This document shows positions 10,287-19,096 of a DNA stretch of 64,000 nt, in pieces. Below the pieces are notes generated by a model that worked only from the letters and a program-made list of their open reading frames with translations, did no database searches and was not told the DNA's origin. Source of the stretch: Halorubellus litoreus (GTDB lineage: Archaea; Halobacteriota; Halobacteria; Halobacteriales; Natrialbaceae); contig NZ_JAZAQL010000002.1 in the NCBI RefSeq assembly GCF_037081675.1, positions 744,001 through 808,000 on the forward strand, read 5' to 3'. The translations under genes and the position numbers were made by a program. Positions within the stretch are counted from its first letter, which is position 1; each line of letters opens with the position of its first letter.

Positions 10287-12629
10287 ATGGGATTGATGGG
10301 GCGAATCTTGCCGGACGCGGTCACGGACAGTCTCCGAACGAAGTTCCTCGTCGCCGGGGTGGTGGTCGTCCTCGTGCTGGGCGGCATCGGTGGCGCGGTC
10401 TACGGCGCAGTGAGTCAGAACATGAGCGAGGACGTGCGCACCGAGTACGTCGAGGACGCGACCGTCCAGAGCCAGCACCTCGAATCCACGATAGATGGCC
10501 TGGAACGACGTGCGACGACGCTCACGCGGATGCGGCCAGTGCAGAACGACGTCACGGGCGATTCGGCGGTCCTCCTGCGGAACGCCGAGGACCCGTCGTA
10601 CGTCGCCGCAGCGGTCTACGTCAACCGGACGAGCGGAGACACGCTCGCTCGCGCCGGGAACGACTGGGGGTTGTTCAAACCGAACAGCACCGACCTCACC
10701 GCCGAACACATCGAGCGCGTGAACGCGACGCAAGGCGACGCAATCGGTGAGGTCGGCGTCTCCGACCCGGTGCTCTTGCGGAACGAGATGCCGCCGGTCG
10801 TGTTCATGGCGACGCCCGTCGAGGACCACCCGCATCGGTCCATCGTTCTCGTCGTCGAACTCCCGGAGCTCTCGCGGACCACGCTTCCCGCGACCAGTGA
10901 CGGCTCGTACGCGGTCGTCGACGACGAGGGTACGACCGTGCTCTCACAGCACGAGTCGGAGCTCATGGCGTCGGACCAGCTCGCGAACGCCGGCCTTGAC
11001 CTCTCCAGGTCGTTCGACCGCGTGGAGAACGCCAGCGGCGTGTCGAAGGTCGTCGGCGTGGCGAGCGTCGACGGCACCGACTGGTACGTGACGCGACGGA
11101 CGACCGCGGAGCACGCGTTCGCCGTGCAGCGGTTCGTCGAACTCGGCGTCGCGGGGATGCTCGGCGCGCTCGCGCTCGTCCTCGGCGTCGTCGGGATGAC
11201 GCTCGTTCGCGGTACCGTCTCCGGCATCTCCTCGCTCTCGGAGGACGCCCGACGGCTTCGCGAAGGCGACCTCGACACCGCAGTCGAGGTCGACCGCCGG
11301 GACGAACTCGGTGAACTCGGTGACGCGTTCGACGAGATGCGCGTCTCCCTCGGCGACCAGATCGCGGAGGCCGAGGCAGCCCGAGAGGAGGCCGAGGAAC
11401 GCCGGCGTGCGGCGGACGCGTTCAGCGACCACCTCAAGGAGCGCGCGGAGGCGTACAGCGACGCGATGGACGCCTGTGCGGACGGTGACCTCACGCAGCG
11501 CCTCGAGGGCTCCGAGCAGAGCGAGGCGATGACCGCGGTCGCGACGTCCTTCAACGAGATGCTGGACGACCTGGAGGAGACCGTGCGCGCGGCTCGGGAG
11601 TTCGCCGCGGCCGTCGAGGACGAGTCCGGGAGCGTCGCGACGTCGACGGACGAGGTCCGGAAGGCGAGCGCGCAGGTGACCGAGTCCGTCCAGGAGATCT
11701 CGGTCGGCGCGGACGAGCAACGGGAGAAGCTCGACGCGGTGAGTTCGGAGATGGAGAGTCTCGCGACGACGACCGAGGAGATCGCGGCGTCCGCGAACGA
11801 GGTCGCGGACACCGCGGCGCGGTCCGCGACGGTCGGCCGCGAGGGCCGCGAAGCGGCGGAGGACGCCATCGAGAGCATGGAGGAGATCGCTGGCGAGACC
11901 GCGGACGCGGTCAACGAGATCGACGCGCTGGAGGCGCAGATGCGCGAGGTCGACAAGCTCGTGGAGTTCATCAGTGACGTCGCGCACCAGACGAACATGC
12001 TGGCGCTCAACGCGAACATCGAGGCGTCCCGTGGTGCGAGCGGCGACGGCGACGGCGGCGGGTTCGCCGTCGTCGCCCAGGAGGTCAAGGACCTCGCTGC
12101 GGAGGCGAAGGACGCGGCGGAGGACATCGAGGGCCGCCTGGAGCGCATCGACGAGCAGACCGCGAGCACGGCCGAGCAAGTCCGCGACGTGAACGAGCGC
12201 GTCGCGGCGAACGCGGAGGACGTCCGCGAGGCCGCGGCGGCGCTCGACGAGGTCGCCGAGCACGCCCAGGAGACGAACACGGGCGTCCAGGAGATCTCGG
12301 CGGCGACCGAAGAGCAAGCGGCGAGCACGGAGGAGGTCGTCGCGATGACGGAAGGCGCGACCGAGATCGGGCATCGCACCGCGAGCGAGGCGGAGACGGT
12401 CGCCGCAGCGGCCGAAGAACAGACCGCGAACCTCTCCGACGTCTCGAACAGCGCCGACCGGCTGAGCGACCGCGCCTCGGACCTCTGGAACGCCCTCGAA
12501 GCGTTCGAGGTCCACGACGGCGACGGTGACGACGGGTTCGACGACGGCGACGGTGACGACGGGTTCGACGACGACGCGGACCCGTTCGAGCCCGCGACCC
12601 CGACGACCGACGGCGGCGTCGACGAGTGA
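10287..12629 (+). CDS. Methyl-accepting transducer, paralogue of the upstream gene
   Basis: A 780-residue transducer with the same plan as its neighbour: transmembrane helix 1 near residues 18-40, extracytoplasmic sensor domain, transmembrane helix 2 (around LGALALVLGVVGMTLV), HAMP, and a signalling coiled coil with the tip HQTNMLALNANIEASRG. The signalling halves of the two paralogues align almost throughout, while the sensor halves differ, suggesting duplication followed by divergence of the input. The extreme C-terminus carries a duplicated Asp/Gly segment (DGDGDDGFD twice) encoded by a 27-base tandem repeat. The ATG at 10287 fits the TATA box. Confidence 0.92.
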   Translation: MGLMGRILPDAVTDSLRTKFLVAGVVVVLVLGGIGGAVYGAVSQNMSEDVRTEYVEDATVQSQHLESTIDGLERRATTLTRMRPVQNDVTGDSAVLLRNAEDPSYVAAAVYVNRTSGDTLARAGNDWGLFKPNSTDLTAEHIERVNATQGDAIGEVGVSDPVLLRNEMPPVVFMATPVEDHPHRSIVLVVELPELSRTTLPATSDGSYAVVDDEGTTVLSQHESELMASDQLANAGLDLSRSFDRVENASGVSKVVGVASVDGTDWYVTRRTTAEHAFAVQRFVELGVAGMLGALALVLGVVGMTLVRGTVSGISSLSEDARRLREGDLDTAVEVDRRDELGELGDAFDEMRVSLGDQIAEAEAAREEAEERRRAADAFSDHLKERAEAYSDAMDACADGDLTQRLEGSEQSEAMTAVATSFNEMLDDLEETVRAAREFAAAVEDESGSVATSTDEVRKASAQVTESVQEISVGADEQREKLDAVSSEMESLATTTEEIAASANEVADTAARSATVGREGREAAEDAIESMEEIAGETADAVNEIDALEAQMREVDKLVEFISDVAHQTNMLALNANIEASRGASGDGDGGGFAVVAQEVKDLAAEAKDAAEDIEGRLERIDEQTASTAEQVRDVNERVAANAEDVREAAAALDEVAEHAQETNTGVQEISAATEEQAASTEEVVAMTEGATEIGHRTASEAETVAAAAEEQTANLSDVSNSADRLSDRASDLWNALEAFEVHDGDGDDGFDDGDGDDGFDDDADPFEPATPTTDGGVDE
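12516..12569 (+). repeat. 27-base in-frame tandem repeat in the transducer C-terminus
   Basis: Two identical 27-base units (12516-12542 and 12543-12569) inside the second transducer gene encode DGDGDDGFD twice. The unit is a multiple of three, so the frame is kept; it lengthens the acidic tail by nine residues. Confidence 0.9.
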
Positions 12630-12651
12630 CGCGGATGCGGCTAGCTAGCAG

Positions 12652-13314
12652 TCAATCGACGCGGTAGCTGACGGCGATACCTTCGCCGAGCGGGAGGACG
12701 ATGGTCTCGAAGGCGTCGTCGTCGCGGACCGCGTGGAGGTACTCGGCGATGCCGTTCGTGGCGTCGCTCGCGTCGTCGAGCGCGCCGTCGTCGGCGAAGT
12801 GCGCGAGGAGGTCGTCGAACGAGATGATGCCCGCGGTCAGGGCGTTGTCGGCGACGACGACCCCGCCCGGGGGGACCTTGTCGCGGACGGCGTGGAACGC
12901 CTCGGCGTACTTCTCCTTCTGGTGGTCGATGAGGACCGCGTCGAACGGGCCGTCGTAGCGCTCGATGGCGTCCATCGCGTCCCCGTGCTCGTACCGCGCG
13001 ACGTCGTCGAACCCGGCTCGCGTCATGAACTCGCGGGCGTCGTCGAGCTCGTCCGCGTCGAACTCCGTCAGGACGACCTCGCCGTCGTCGGGGAGCGCTT
13101 GCGCCCACCAGTACGCGCTGTACCCGAACCCGCTCCCGAACTCGAACACGCGCTCGGCGTCCACCATCCGCGCGAGCATCCGGAGCGTCCCACCGACCGC
13201 CGGGCCGACGTGCGGGAACCCCATCTCCGCTGCGTACTCGTCCATCTCTCGGGCGAGCGCGTCGGGCTCGGGCGCGGTCGCCTCCACGTACCGCTCGACG
13301 TCGTCGTAGTCCAT
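12652..13314 (-). CDS. Class I SAM-dependent O-methyltransferase
   Basis: A 220-residue enzyme of the small-molecule O-methyltransferase family (caffeoyl-CoA/catechol type). Motif I is VFEFGSGFGYSAYWWA (about residues 56-71), motif II around VVLTEFDADEL, and FDAVLIDHQKEKY supplies the usual metal/SAM-site aspartate. The substrate is probably a catechol-like compound, but this is inferred from family only. The ATG at 13314 is chosen; an in-frame upstream start at 13338 would add eight residues. It is convergent with the second transducer gene, and an FAD oxidoreductase gene lies upstream on the same strand. Confidence 0.88.
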   Translation of the reverse strand: MDYDDVERYVEATAPEPDALAREMDEYAAEMGFPHVGPAVGGTLRMLARMVDAERVFEFGSGFGYSAYWWAQALPDDGEVVLTEFDADELDDAREFMTRAGFDDVARYEHGDAMDAIERYDGPFDAVLIDHQKEKYAEAFHAVRDKVPPGGVVVADNALTAGIISFDDLLAHFADDGALDDASDATNGIAEYLHAVRDDDAFETIVLPLGEGIAVSYRVD

Positions 13315-13389
13315 GCCCGAGAGTGCGCCCACGGACACCGTAAGGATTGCTCCGCCTGTCGCGCACTCCCCGCCGCCGCGAGCGAATCC

Positions 13390-14532
13390 TCAGTCCGCGA
13401 GCGCGTCGCGGTCCAGCCGGAACGCGTCGACGGGGAGGTCGGTGTCGCCGTCGACGGCGAGATCAGCGAGCACCTCGCCGATGGCGCTCGCCATCTTGAA
13501 CCCGTGCCCGGAGAACCCCGCGGCGACGACCACGTGCTCGTGCTCGGGGTGCGTGTCGAGGACGAAGTCCATGTCGGGCGTGTTCGTGAACATGCACGTC
13601 TCCAAGCCCATCGTCGGCCCGTTCGCGCCCGGGAACTGCTCGCTGAGCGCGTCCCGGAGGAGCGCCTCGTCCTCTCGCGTCGGCTCGTCGACGTCGTCCG
13701 GGTCGACCGTCTCGTGGAGGTGATGGTAGACGCCGACCTTCACGCCGGGGCGGTCGTACCGCGGGAACCCGTAGTACTCGGTTCCCTCGTCGTTCTGCGT
13801 GAGGAAGACGGGGAACGCATCGGGCGTGAACGCGTCCGGGTCCGTCGGCGGCTGGAACCACCCGAGCACCTGGCGTTCGGGGACGGCGACGCCGTCGAGG
13901 TCGTCGAGGAGGTCGCCGGTCCACGCGCCCGCCGCGAGCACGAGCCGGTCCGCACGGTACGTCTCGCGGTCCGTCTCCACGACCACACCGTCCTCGGTCG
14001 CGCTCCAGTCGGTCACTGCCTCGCGAGCGTGGACGGTCCCGCCAGCGGCGTGCGTTCGCTCGACGTGCGCGCTCACCGCGCGCTCGCAGTCCACGAATCC
14101 ACCATCGGGCTGGACGAGGACGTCGTAACCCTCGGGCAGCCCGTACCCAGGGTAGCGGTCGTTCAGTTCCGCGCCCGTCATCGTCTCGTACTCGAGGTCG
14201 TGGGTCTCGCACGCTTCGCGAGCGTTCGCGACCAGGTCCGCCTCGGGCGGGCACGCGTTCACCGACCCCGTGATGTGTAAGAGGTCGCGGCCGGTCGCGG
14301 ACTCGAGGTCCCGCCAGTTCTCGTACGCCCGCTCGAGGAGCGGGACGTAGTCCGGGTGCTCGTGGTACGCCTTCCTGATGATGCGCGTCGACCCGTGCGA
14401 CGACCCCTCGTCGTGCGGAACGTCGAAGCGCTCGATACCGAGCACGTCCACGCCCCGTTCGGCGAGGTGGGCGCACGCCGCACTCCCCATGCCGCCGACG
14501 CCGACGACGAGAACCTCGTGTGATTCGACCAT
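13390..14532 (-). CDS. solA: Sarcosine oxidase / N-methyltryptophan oxidase-like FAD enzyme
   Basis: A 380-residue flavin amine oxidase of the monomeric sarcosine oxidase family, demethylating N-methyl amino acids to yield formaldehyde and hydrogen peroxide. The N-terminal dinucleotide fold is VVGVGGMGSAACAHLAERG (residues 9-27). The covalent-flavin cysteine is present in TCMFTNTPDMDF (Cys 313), matching the position used in the family, and AAGFSGHGFKMA near the C-terminus closes the FAD site. The true substrate is uncertain, and the gene symbol is by family resemblance. It is 75 bases upstream of the methyltransferase gene on the same strand, too loose to prove co-transcription. Confidence 0.88.
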   Translation of the reverse strand: MVESHEVLVVGVGGMGSAACAHLAERGVDVLGIERFDVPHDEGSSHGSTRIIRKAYHEHPDYVPLLERAYENWRDLESATGRDLLHITGSVNACPPEADLVANAREACETHDLEYETMTGAELNDRYPGYGLPEGYDVLVQPDGGFVDCERAVSAHVERTHAAGGTVHAREAVTDWSATEDGVVVETDRETYRADRLVLAAGAWTGDLLDDLDGVAVPERQVLGWFQPPTDPDAFTPDAFPVFLTQNDEGTEYYGFPRYDRPGVKVGVYHHLHETVDPDDVDEPTREDEALLRDALSEQFPGANGPTMGLETCMFTNTPDMDFVLDTHPEHEHVVVAAGFSGHGFKMASAIGEVLADLAVDGDTDLPVDAFRLDRDALAD

Positions 14533-14643
14533 GCTCGAACTACTCGCACCGCCGTCTTCAAGTTCCGGTCGACCGCGACCGTCGAGGATCGACCGCGACC
14601 ATCCGCGTCCGAGCGGCCGCGACCATCCGCTCGCTGCGGTGCA

Positions 14644-15603
14644 TCACCGGAACCGGCCGACCGGGTAGCTGATGCGCTCCGGGTGGTCCTTGAACGCGGT
14701 GAGTATCGCGGCGTAGAGGTCGTTCTCCGCCGCCTGGATGTTCCGCGGGTCGACGAGCATGCGGACGTGCAGTTCCACCCACGACTCCGCCTGCTCGACG
14801 TTCACCGTCGGCCGGTCGCTGACGTCGAGGTCGACGGGCGTCTCCTCGAGATGGTCGCGGTACTCGGCGATGCGGGCCGCCATCTCGTCGCCACAGTAGT
14901 CGTCCGCGACGTCGCGAGCCAGATCGCGCGCGAACGCGAGGTCGGTCTCGTATGACACCTGTACCGTCGTCTCCGTCCACACGTACGGGAACTCCTCGTT
15001 CGTGTAGTTGTACACCTCTTCCTGGAGGACGACGCTGTTCGGGACCGTCACCCGTCTGCCCGAGGGCTGGTGGGACTCCACGAGGTCGCCGTGGACCTCC
15101 CAGAGCGTCGTCACGAGGAAGTCGATCTCGACGACGTCGCCGCGCGCCTCGTCGATGCGGACGCGGTCACCGACCTGGAACGGCCGCATCGTCATGACGT
15201 ACACCCACCCGAGCAGGGAGAACATCGGCTGTTGGAGGGCGAACGTGACCGCGAACCCGACGACGCCGAGGCTGAACAGGACGCCAACCCACTGGTCGGT
15301 GAGTGCACCAGCGACGCCGACGGCGCCAGCGAGCCCGAACGCGAGCCGGAGGAGGTTCCGGAGGTCGTGCTGGCGGCGGCGGTCCGCGCTCCAGCGGGCG
15401 ACGACGCGCGAAGCCAGCAGGTACCCGCCATAGGCGGCGAGTGCGACGGCGCCCGCGAGCAGGGCTTTCAGCGTCCACACCTCCACCGTCGTCAACGTAC
15501 GCGAGGCCGTCCAGGTGCTTCGGAGGACGTTCACGCCGACGAACAGTCCGGCAGCGGCGAGCAGCGAGCCGTAGCCGACCGGTCGCTTCACGCCCACACC
15601 CAC
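14644..15603 (-). CDS. MscS-family mechanosensitive channel
   Basis: A small-conductance mechanosensitive ion channel that opens under membrane tension to release osmolytes. It has two or three N-terminal helices, then the pore helix region around FSLGVVGFAVTFALQQPMFS, the QVGDRVRI beta-domain motif and the VPNSVVLQEEVYNY signature, followed by the cytoplasmic vestibule domain. At about 319 residues it is of usual size. The start is a GTG at 15603; an in-frame GTG at 15591 fits a weak upstream AT-rich element better and would shorten the protein by four residues. No operon partners. Confidence 0.9.
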   Translation of the reverse strand: MGVGVKRPVGYGSLLAAAGLFVGVNVLRSTWTASRTLTTVEVWTLKALLAGAVALAAYGGYLLASRVVARWSADRRRQHDLRNLLRLAFGLAGAVGVAGALTDQWVGVLFSLGVVGFAVTFALQQPMFSLLGWVYVMTMRPFQVGDRVRIDEARGDVVEIDFLVTTLWEVHGDLVESHQPSGRRVTVPNSVVLQEEVYNYTNEEFPYVWTETTVQVSYETDLAFARDLARDVADDYCGDEMAARIAEYRDHLEETPVDLDVSDRPTVNVEQAESWVELHVRMLVDPRNIQAAENDLYAAILTAFKDHPERISYPVGRFR

Positions 15604-15684
15604 ACCACGCCCCCACTAATGCCTTCGGTCACGGCAGAGCCGTCGCCGTGGGTCTTTTTCATCCGGCCGCCCCTAGGACGACGC

Positions 15685-16125
15685 ATGCCGGAACTCACCG
15701 ACGTCGTCGATGGACTGCTGCATCCCGAGACGCAAGTTGACGAGCGCGGCGTCGACCTCACGGTCGCTGCAATCCACGAGGTCGCCGCGCCGGGTCGCGT
15801 CGACTTCGGCGGGGACGAACTCGCGGAAGCCGACCTCGAACCCTGCGAGCTGACGCGTCGGAACCCCGACGACGAGTACCAGTGGTGGCATCTCGACGCC
15901 GGCCAGTACGTCGTCCAGTACAACGAGTTCTTCGTCGGCGAGGACCCGATGCACCTCCAGGCGCGGAACAAGGTGCTCGCCCGCGGCGCCTCCCATCCCT
16001 CGCTCCGCGTGGACGACCACCTGCCGCTCGTCCCGCTGTCCGTCGGCGGCGAGGGTATCATGATCAAGGAGAACGCGCGAGTGTCGACGCTCCGGCCGCT
16101 CGTCCCCGGTCCGGTCGACGGATAG
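15685..16125 (+). CDS. dUTPase / dCTP-deaminase-fold protein
   Basis: A 146-residue protein with the trimeric dUTPase/dCTP-deaminase beta fold. Evidence is the order of segments ELTRRNPDDEYQWWHLDAGQYVVQYNEFF (a Dcd-like PGEF region, written here in pieces: LDAGQYVVQYNEFF), GEDPMHLQARNKVLARG and the C-terminal glycine-rich GGEGIMIKENARVS. Proteins of this fold hydrolyse dUTP or deaminate dCTP; this one is shorter than typical Dcd and the catalytic motifs are not textbook, so I call the fold rather than the reaction. A TATA-like tctttttcat lies about 28 bases before the ATG at 15685. Confidence 0.6.
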   Translation: MPELTDVVDGLLHPETQVDERGVDLTVAAIHEVAAPGRVDFGGDELAEADLEPCELTRRNPDDEYQWWHLDAGQYVVQYNEFFVGEDPMHLQARNKVLARGASHPSLRVDDHLPLVPLSVGGEGIMIKENARVSTLRPLVPGPVDG

Positions 16126-16178
16126 ACTCGCACATCGGACGCGGTCGTTCCACCACTCCTCGGTTCTGTCCTGAACGC

Positions 16179-16199
16179 TCGGTAACGACGCGTTACCGA
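16179..16199. promoter_or_regulatory. Perfect inverted repeat upstream of the Hsp20-like gene
   Basis: TCGGTAACG at 16179-16187 is repeated in inverse orientation as CGTTACCGA at 16191-16199, with a three-base spacer. It lies about 70 bases before the start codon at 16268 and about 40 bases upstream of the TATA-like gttaatacc. It could bind a dimeric regulator or end the upstream transcript; neither is shown. Confidence 0.6.
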
Positions 16200-16267
16200 A
16201 CGCTGTAGGCTTCGAACCCTGCTACCGCAACCAATCATGTTAATACCTAACACGACGTATTAGTAAC

Positions 16268-16603
16268 GTGAACAGATTCAACGAAGTGCGGGACGACCGC
16301 GTCGGAACGGCGACCCCGGCGGTCCTCTGGACGACCTACGAGACCGACGGGTTCGTCCACGCAGTCGCCGACGTCCCGGCCGACATCCCGAAGGCGAACC
16401 TCGGGTTCGCAGCCACCGACACCGAAGCCACGGTCTTCGTCGGCAGCCCGCTCGGGCCGCGCTGGACGGTGTCTCTCCCCACGCTCGTCAACCCCACGCC
16501 GACCACCGTCTCCTACAACAACGGCATCGTCGAGGTCGTCTTCACGGAAGCAAGCACCGACCCGCTCGACGCCATCGACGACTCCAGCATCGAGACCGCG
16601 TAG
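16268..16603 (+). CDS. Hsp20/alpha-crystallin-like (HSP20-fold) protein
   Basis: A 111-residue protein starting with GTG at 16268. The central part, LPTLVNPTPTTVSYNNGIV followed by EVVF, resembles the end of an alpha-crystallin domain, where a Y-x-N-G-[IV]-[LE]-[EV] strand closes the sandwich. It lacks the C-terminal I-x-I tail seen in canonical small heat-shock chaperones, so it may be a CS/Hsp20-fold adaptor rather than a chaperone. Cytoplasmic, single gene. A TATA-like gttaatacc at 16239-16247 precedes it, and a perfect inverted repeat lies further upstream. Confidence 0.6.
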   Translation: MNRFNEVRDDRVGTATPAVLWTTYETDGFVHAVADVPADIPKANLGFAATDTEATVFVGSPLGPRWTVSLPTLVNPTPTTVSYNNGIVEVVFTEASTDPLDAIDDSSIETA

Positions 16604-16652
16604 GCCGACCCCGACTGCGGGCACCCGCGTTCGACGGCACTCCCGTCCGCCC

Positions 16653-17459
16653 TCAATCCGTCCCCGACCCGACGACCTCGCGAACCCGGTCCGGGTCGAC
16701 GCGGTTCGTCGTCTCCGCTCCCTCCTTGAGCGCCGTCCCGACGATCACGCCATCGGCGACGTCGAGCGTCGCCGCGACGGTCTCGCTCGTCACGCCACTC
16801 CCGACGAACAGCGGCGTCTCCGGCGCCACCGCGTCGAGCGTCTCCCGGACCGTCGCGAGCGTCTCGTCGTCCGTCGGCCGCCCGGTCCCCGACCCGGAGA
16901 CGACGACGCCGTCCGCGAGTCCGCGCTCGACGACGTCCGCGACGCGCTCCGCGAGCGGCCGTCCACCGAGCGGTGCGGCGTGCTTCACGTCGACGTCGGC
17001 GAGCACTGCAACGTCTGCGTCCAACCGCTCCCGGCGACGCATCGTCTCGAACGCTCGCCCCTCCAGGACGCCCTGGTCGGTGACGCTCGACCCGACGTGG
17101 ACGTTCACGCGAACGAACTCGCCGCCCGCCGCCGCGGCCGCCGACAGCGCCGCGTCCGCGTCGTTCCGCAGGACGTTCACGCCCACCGGGATATCCACTG
17201 CCTCGACGACCGCGCGAGCGAGCACGCTCACGTCCGCGACCGTGTGCGTCGGCACCTCGTCCGGATAGAACGGTGCATCACCGAAGTTCTCGACGAGCAC
17301 CGCGTCCACGCCACCCGCCTCCAGCGCTCTCGCGTCCGCTATCGCTCGCTCCCTGAGTGCCGCCCGGTCCCCGTCGAACCCGGGCGCACCCGGCAGCGGC
17401 GGTAGATGCACCATCCCGACCACCGGCGACGCCGTCCCGAACCGCGACTCCAGTTCCAT
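16653..17459 (-). CDS. btpA: BtpA/SgcQ-family protein
   Basis: A 268-residue TIM-barrel-like protein of the BtpA family, named after a cyanobacterial photosystem I biogenesis factor but widespread in archaea, where its reaction is unknown. Signatures are VVGMVHLPPLPGAP (about residues 12-25), GVDAVLVENFGDAPF, PVGVNVLRND, VNVHVGSSVTDQGV, LADVDVKHAAPLG and the closing GSGVTSETV and GVIVGTALKEG, which look like a phosphate-binding barrel end. The ATG at 17459 is chosen over an upstream in-frame start at 17540 because the family begins there and a TATA-like tctttgtg lies about 30 bases upstream. Confidence 0.85.
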   Translation of the reverse strand: MELESRFGTASPVVGMVHLPPLPGAPGFDGDRAALRERAIADARALEAGGVDAVLVENFGDAPFYPDEVPTHTVADVSVLARAVVEAVDIPVGVNVLRNDADAALSAAAAAGGEFVRVNVHVGSSVTDQGVLEGRAFETMRRRERLDADVAVLADVDVKHAAPLGGRPLAERVADVVERGLADGVVVSGSGTGRPTDDETLATVRETLDAVAPETPLFVGSGVTSETVAATLDVADGVIVGTALKEGAETTNRVDPDRVREVVGSGTD

Positions 17460-17800
17460 ACCGAACCGCTCGAATCGCCCACACAAAGACCGTTCCGACT
17501 CGCTACCGGACTCGCCGCGTCCAACCAGCCACGTCCCCATTCCAATGGTTCAAGTACTGGGACGCGGCGAGCGTCGTCGATGCACTGAGTCGCGGTGCGT
17601 CGGTCCAGACGGGAGCGTCACCCGCCGACGCACCGAGCCCATGGGTGACCTGTTCGCCAAGACGGCCAGCGACGGCTTCGCCGAGACCACCACGACGGCG
17701 CGCTCGCCGCGGCCATCACCGCGGCACGCTCGCTACGACCGCCGGCAACCCCGTCAGCGTAGCGCGACCGTTTTCCGCGCGCCCCGACTACCCCGCTTCG
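17460..17800. other. Intergenic region without a recognisable gene
   Basis: A 341-base gap between the divergent BtpA-family gene and old-yellow-enzyme gene. Long open frames here are arginine-rich and lack any family resemblance, so I call no gene. Contents: a probable BtpA promoter near 17486-17496, a small inverted repeat CCATTCCAATGG at 17537-17548, and a longer inverted repeat with 10-base arms, ggtgcgtcgg at 17594-17603 and ccgacgcacc at 17625-17634, separated by 21 bases. Confidence 0.7.
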
Positions 17801-18925
17801 ATGACCGACCTGTTCAGCGACCTCTCCATGCGCGACCGGACCGCGCGCAACCGCGTGATGGTCTCGCCGATGTGCCAGTACTCCTGTCCCGACCAGGACG
17901 GCCTTGCGACCGAATGGCACCGCCAGCACCTGGAATCGCGTGCCGTCGGCGGCGCCGGTATCGTCATGACCGAGGCGACCGCGGTCCGCCCCGACGGCCG
18001 CATCAGTACGGACGACCTCGGGCTGTGGAGCGACGCGCACGTCGACGCGCTCGAACCCATAACCGCGTTCTGCGAGGAGTCCGGCGCGCTCTCGGGCGTC
18101 CAGCTCGCGCATGCCGGGCACAAGGGAAGCAAGCGGCCGCCCTGGGAGGATTCGGTCCCGGTCGGCCCGACCGGCGACGGCTGGGTGGCGCCGTCGCCGA
18201 GCGCCGACGCGTATCCCTGGCGCGAGGGCGACGACGAACGCAGCGACGACGCCGACGTCAAGCACGTGGAGACGATGTCGACGACGGACGTCGAGGCGCT
18301 CGTCGACGACTTCGCGAACGCTGCCGCACGCGCCGACGACGCCGGGTTCGACGTCGTCGAGGTGCACGCTGCACACGGGTACCTCCTCCACCAGTTCCTG
18401 AGTCCCGTCACGAACCGTCGCGAGGACCGCTACGGTGGGAGCTTCGAGGCGCGAACGCGCGTCGTCCGCGAGGTCTGCACCGCAGTTCGCGACGCCGTCC
18501 CCGACGAGAAGCCGGTGTTCGTTCGTTTCTCGGCGACGGACTGGCTCCCGGACCGCGACTCGTGGACCGTCGACGACACCGCCGCACTCGCCGCCGACCT
18601 CGCGAGCCACGGCGTCGTCGATCTCGTCGACGTCTCCGCCGGTGGCCTGCATCCGAACCAGCAACTGCCGGAGATGGGCCCGAACTATCAGGTACAGTAC
18701 GCCGAGCGCGTCCGCGAGGCCGTCGGCGGGGACGCGCTCGTCGGTGCGGTCGGCGGCATCACGACCCCCGAGCAGGCCGACGCGCTCGTTCGGAACGATC
18801 GCGCCGACCTCGCTATCGTCGGCCGACAGCACCTCCGCGACCCGTACTTCGCGCTGCACGCCGCCCAAACGCTCGACCGCGAGGACGCCGTCGAGTGGCC
18901 GCGGCAGTATCGGAAAGCGGTCTGA
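17801..18925 (+). CDS. Old-yellow-enzyme family NADH:flavin oxidoreductase
   Basis: A 374-residue FMN-dependent ene-reductase/oxidoreductase of the YqjM subgroup. Motifs: NRVMVSPMCQYSC near residues 18-30 (with the class-typical cysteine), VQLAHAGHKG, the active-site histidines in AAHGYLLHQFLSPVTN, RREDRYGGSFEAR, and the C-terminal phosphate-binding IVGRQHLRDPYF. It reduces activated double bonds with NAD(P)H; the physiological substrate is unknown. The frame is open upstream, but the family starts at MTDLFSDLSMRD, so the ATG at 17801 is used. Confidence 0.92.
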   Translation: MTDLFSDLSMRDRTARNRVMVSPMCQYSCPDQDGLATEWHRQHLESRAVGGAGIVMTEATAVRPDGRISTDDLGLWSDAHVDALEPITAFCEESGALSGVQLAHAGHKGSKRPPWEDSVPVGPTGDGWVAPSPSADAYPWREGDDERSDDADVKHVETMSTTDVEALVDDFANAAARADDAGFDVVEVHAAHGYLLHQFLSPVTNRREDRYGGSFEARTRVVREVCTAVRDAVPDEKPVFVRFSATDWLPDRDSWTVDDTAALAADLASHGVVDLVDVSAGGLHPNQQLPEMGPNYQVQYAERVREAVGGDALVGAVGGITTPEQADALVRNDRADLAIVGRQHLRDPYFALHAAQTLDREDAVEWPRQYRKAV

Positions 18926-19075
18926 CGGGACGGTCGACGAGCACGCCACCAGACACATCCGCTTTCTGTCACACTGGTCGTCGAATTGGGACCGATAGCG
19001 ACGTCAGCGTGCGTCAGACGCAACCGCTCGAAATGGTTGGTTGACCGGGACGAGGGACAACTATTATTCGCTCGC

Positions 19076-19089
19076 CGTGTCAAGACACG
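19076..19089. promoter_or_regulatory. 14-base inverted repeat between TATA element and start codon
   Basis: CGTGTC-aa-GACACG at 19076-19089 sits seven bases before the ATG at 19097. An AT-rich element (actattatt) about 30 bases before the ATG could be the TATA box, which would put the inverted repeat over the transcription start. This is where a repressor could act, but no regulator is known. Confidence 0.5.
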
Positions 19090-19096
19090 ACATACG

